The notes beneath the pieces are model-generated. The model was not told where the DNA came from. It searched no databases and worked only from the letters and a program-made list of their open reading frames with translations. Position numbers and translations under genes: made by a program. From positions 3,163,001 through 3,227,000 of the forward strand of contig NZ_AP026966.1 in assembly GCF_027923905.1 (NCBI RefSeq): DNA of 64,000 nucleotides, read 5' to 3'. Below are positions 62,768-64,000 of this stretch, piece by piece (positions within the stretch are counted from its first letter, which is position 1; each line of letters begins with the position of its first letter). This stretch comes from Massilia varians. Its GTDB lineage: Bacteria; Pseudomonadota; Gammaproteobacteria; Burkholderiales; Burkholderiaceae_D.

Positions 62768-64000
62768 ATGCAACACGCATACCGCACACTCTGCACCCTG
62801 CTGGCGCTCTGTCTTTCCCTGCTGGCAACGCTTCCCGCGCACGCCGCCACGGTCGTGCTCACCCGCGACCTCGAGCGCGCCGATGCCTGGCCGGCCCTGA
62901 GCATCCTGCGCGACCCCGATGGCAGCCTGGACGCGGCCGGCGCGCTGGCGCGCGAGCGCGAGTTCGCAGCGCCGGGCACGGCCTACGGCACGCTCGGCAT
63001 GCAGCCCGGCACGACCTGGGTGCGGATCCCGGTCTCGGTCGCGCCGGACGCCGCCGAGGGCTGGATCATGCAGATCGACTTCGCCTTGCTGGACGAGGTC
63101 GACGTGCACCTGGCCGGCCCGCGGGGACTGCGCCGTGTCGCCAGCATGGGCCGGATGCAGGTGCCGGCCGGCGACAGCCTGAAGGCTCGGGCCCCGAGCG
63201 CGGTGCTGCGCTTTGCACAGGGAGGCGAGTACACGGTGCTGCTGCGGGTCGCCTCGCAAGGGCCGAAGATCCTGCCGATCAGCTTCCTGCGGCCGCACGC
63301 CCTGCTGTCGGACGCGCTCGGCGAGCAGATCCTGCAAGGCTTGCTGCACGGCCTGCGCATCACCCTGTTCCTGTATGCGATCGCCCAATGGTTGTCGCTG
63401 CGCGAGCCCCTGTTCGGCAAATACGCCCTGCAGGCGGGCGGCGTGACCGTGTATTCGGCCTGCTGGTTCGGCACCGCCGGCCAGTACCTGTGGCCCGGGA
63501 ATGCCTGGTTGCTGGAGCACGGCGCCGGCCTGGCCTCCATCCTCGCGTCCTGCGGCGCCTACCTGTTCGTCGAACAGTCGCTGGCGCGGCCGGGACGGGA
63601 CCGCATCTTCAGCCGGCTGATGAAGCTGCTCGCCGGCCTGTGCCTGGTGACGGCCGCGGGATTCGCGCTCGGCCTGATCGACCATCGGCGCCTGGTGCTG
63701 ATCGTCGGCACCCTCGGCATCCTGCCGATGCTGTGCGGCTTGCCCGGCGCCCTGCGCCGGGCCCGTGCCGGCGACCCGGTGGGCGGCTATTTCCTGGTCG
63801 GCTGGGGTGTCGCCTTCGCCGCCGCTTTCGTCACCGCCCAGCTCATCAACGGCAAGCTGCCGGCCAACTTCTGGACCATGCACGCCCTGGTATTCGGCAG
63901 CACCTTCGACATGCTGGTCTTCATGCGCATCCTCGGGCTGCGCACCAAGGCCATGCAGACCGCGATGCTGCGCGCCGAGGAAAGCACCCGCATGAAGTCG
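62768..64000 (+). CDS. second 7TMR-DISM sensor kinase, partial (cut by right edge)
   Basis: The first 411 codons are in the window and the reading frame stays open to the last base. A signal peptide (MQHAYRTLCTLLALCLSLLATLPAHA) precedes a 7TMR-DISMED2 domain and the seven-helix DISM region, in the same order and with shared phrases as the gene at 58208 (DAWPA, WVRIPVSVAPDA, QIDF, FGKYALQ, AYLFVEQSLARPG, LPANFWTMHAL). It ends in a linker (RAEESTRMKS) where the HisKA domain of the paralogue begins, so a kinase domain is expected just outside. Start ATG 62768; the ribosome site is weak. Confidence 0.85.
   Translation, partial: MQHAYRTLCTLLALCLSLLATLPAHAATVVLTRDLERADAWPALSILRDPDGSLDAAGALAREREFAAPGTAYGTLGMQPGTTWVRIPVSVAPDAAEGWIMQIDFALLDEVDVHLAGPRGLRRVASMGRMQVPAGDSLKARAPSAVLRFAQGGEYTVLLRVASQGPKILPISFLRPHALLSDALGEQILQGLLHGLRITLFLYAIAQWLSLREPLFGKYALQAGGVTVYSACWFGTAGQYLWPGNAWLLEHGAGLASILASCGAYLFVEQSLARPGRDRIFSRLMKLLAGLCLVTAAGFALGLIDHRRLVLIVGTLGILPMLCGLPGALRRARAGDPVGGYFLVGWGVAFAAAFVTAQLINGKLPANFWTMHALVFGSTFDMLVFMRILGLRTKAMQTAMLRAEESTRMKS

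Overview
The window is GC-rich (roughly two thirds G+C by eye), densely packed, and has no plasmid or phage backbone. Gene content suggests a soil or plant-associated betaproteobacterium of the Oxalobacteraceae (Massilia/Telluria-like). The pointers are a carbohydrate-type TonB-dependent receptor with GH43 enzymes, many hybrid histidine kinases and c-di-GMP proteins, homogentisate and branched-chain keto-acid catabolism, and an ISL3-type insertion sequence. The assignment is inferred from gene content and codon style, not from a marker gene. I saw no rRNA, tRNA or CRISPR array.

Layout. 1-2.5 kb: ZIP metal transporter (cut by the left edge), manganese catalase, hemerythrin-domain protein. 2.5-3.6 kb: lrgA-lrgB. 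3.7-7.2 kb: tyrosine catabolism, with hppD and hmgA around a divergent LysR regulator and a well-formed LysR-type box. 7.3-21.2 kb: housekeeping and accessory genes. These are a CorC-like CBS protein, a membrane-anchored TlpA thioredoxin, a persulfide-dioxygenase-type MBL protein, a PAS-GGDEF-EAL protein, YjbQ, a secreted amidohydrolase, an EamA transporter, two small proteins, an amino-acid permease, a CocE-type hydrolase and a CSS-EAL phosphodiesterase. 21.5-26.5 kb: complete branched-chain keto-acid dehydrogenase operon (E1alpha, E1beta, E2, E3). 26.5-29.4 kb: the most disturbed stretch. It holds a duplicated lpd tail plus terminator, a REP-like inverted repeat, an AT-rich palindromic promoter region, two tandem outer-membrane beta-barrel genes, and an ISL3-family element sitting in the T-tract of their terminator.

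29.4-34.4 kb: TetR regulator divergent from an overlapping operon of Baeyer-Villiger-type flavoprotein, SDR and alpha/beta hydrolase, then a GNAT acetyltransferase and a Q/G/S-rich small protein. 34.5-43.5 kb: a 1078-residue soluble PAS hybrid kinase, kefF-kefC, a membrane hybrid kinase and a 2-hydroxyacid dehydrogenase. 43.5-55.6 kb: a glycan-use locus. It has TonB-dependent receptor plus GH43, a LacI regulator as last gene of a solute-binding protein/MalF/MalG/MalK operon, an EamA transporter and a second, secreted GH43 enzyme. A 25-bp near-perfect palindrome precedes the receptor. 55.9-64 kb: a second TonB-dependent receptor, then two paralogous 7TMR-DISM sensor kinases flanking a response regulator-diguanylate cyclase. 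The last kinase is cut by the right edge.

The sequence shows no obviously unknown multi-gene system. The most unusual signals are the allele-like duplication of the lpd 3' end around a REP-like element, the IS insertion preserving a terminator T-tract by its own target duplication, the DISM kinase/diguanylate cyclase cluster, and several strong, testable operator palindromes.
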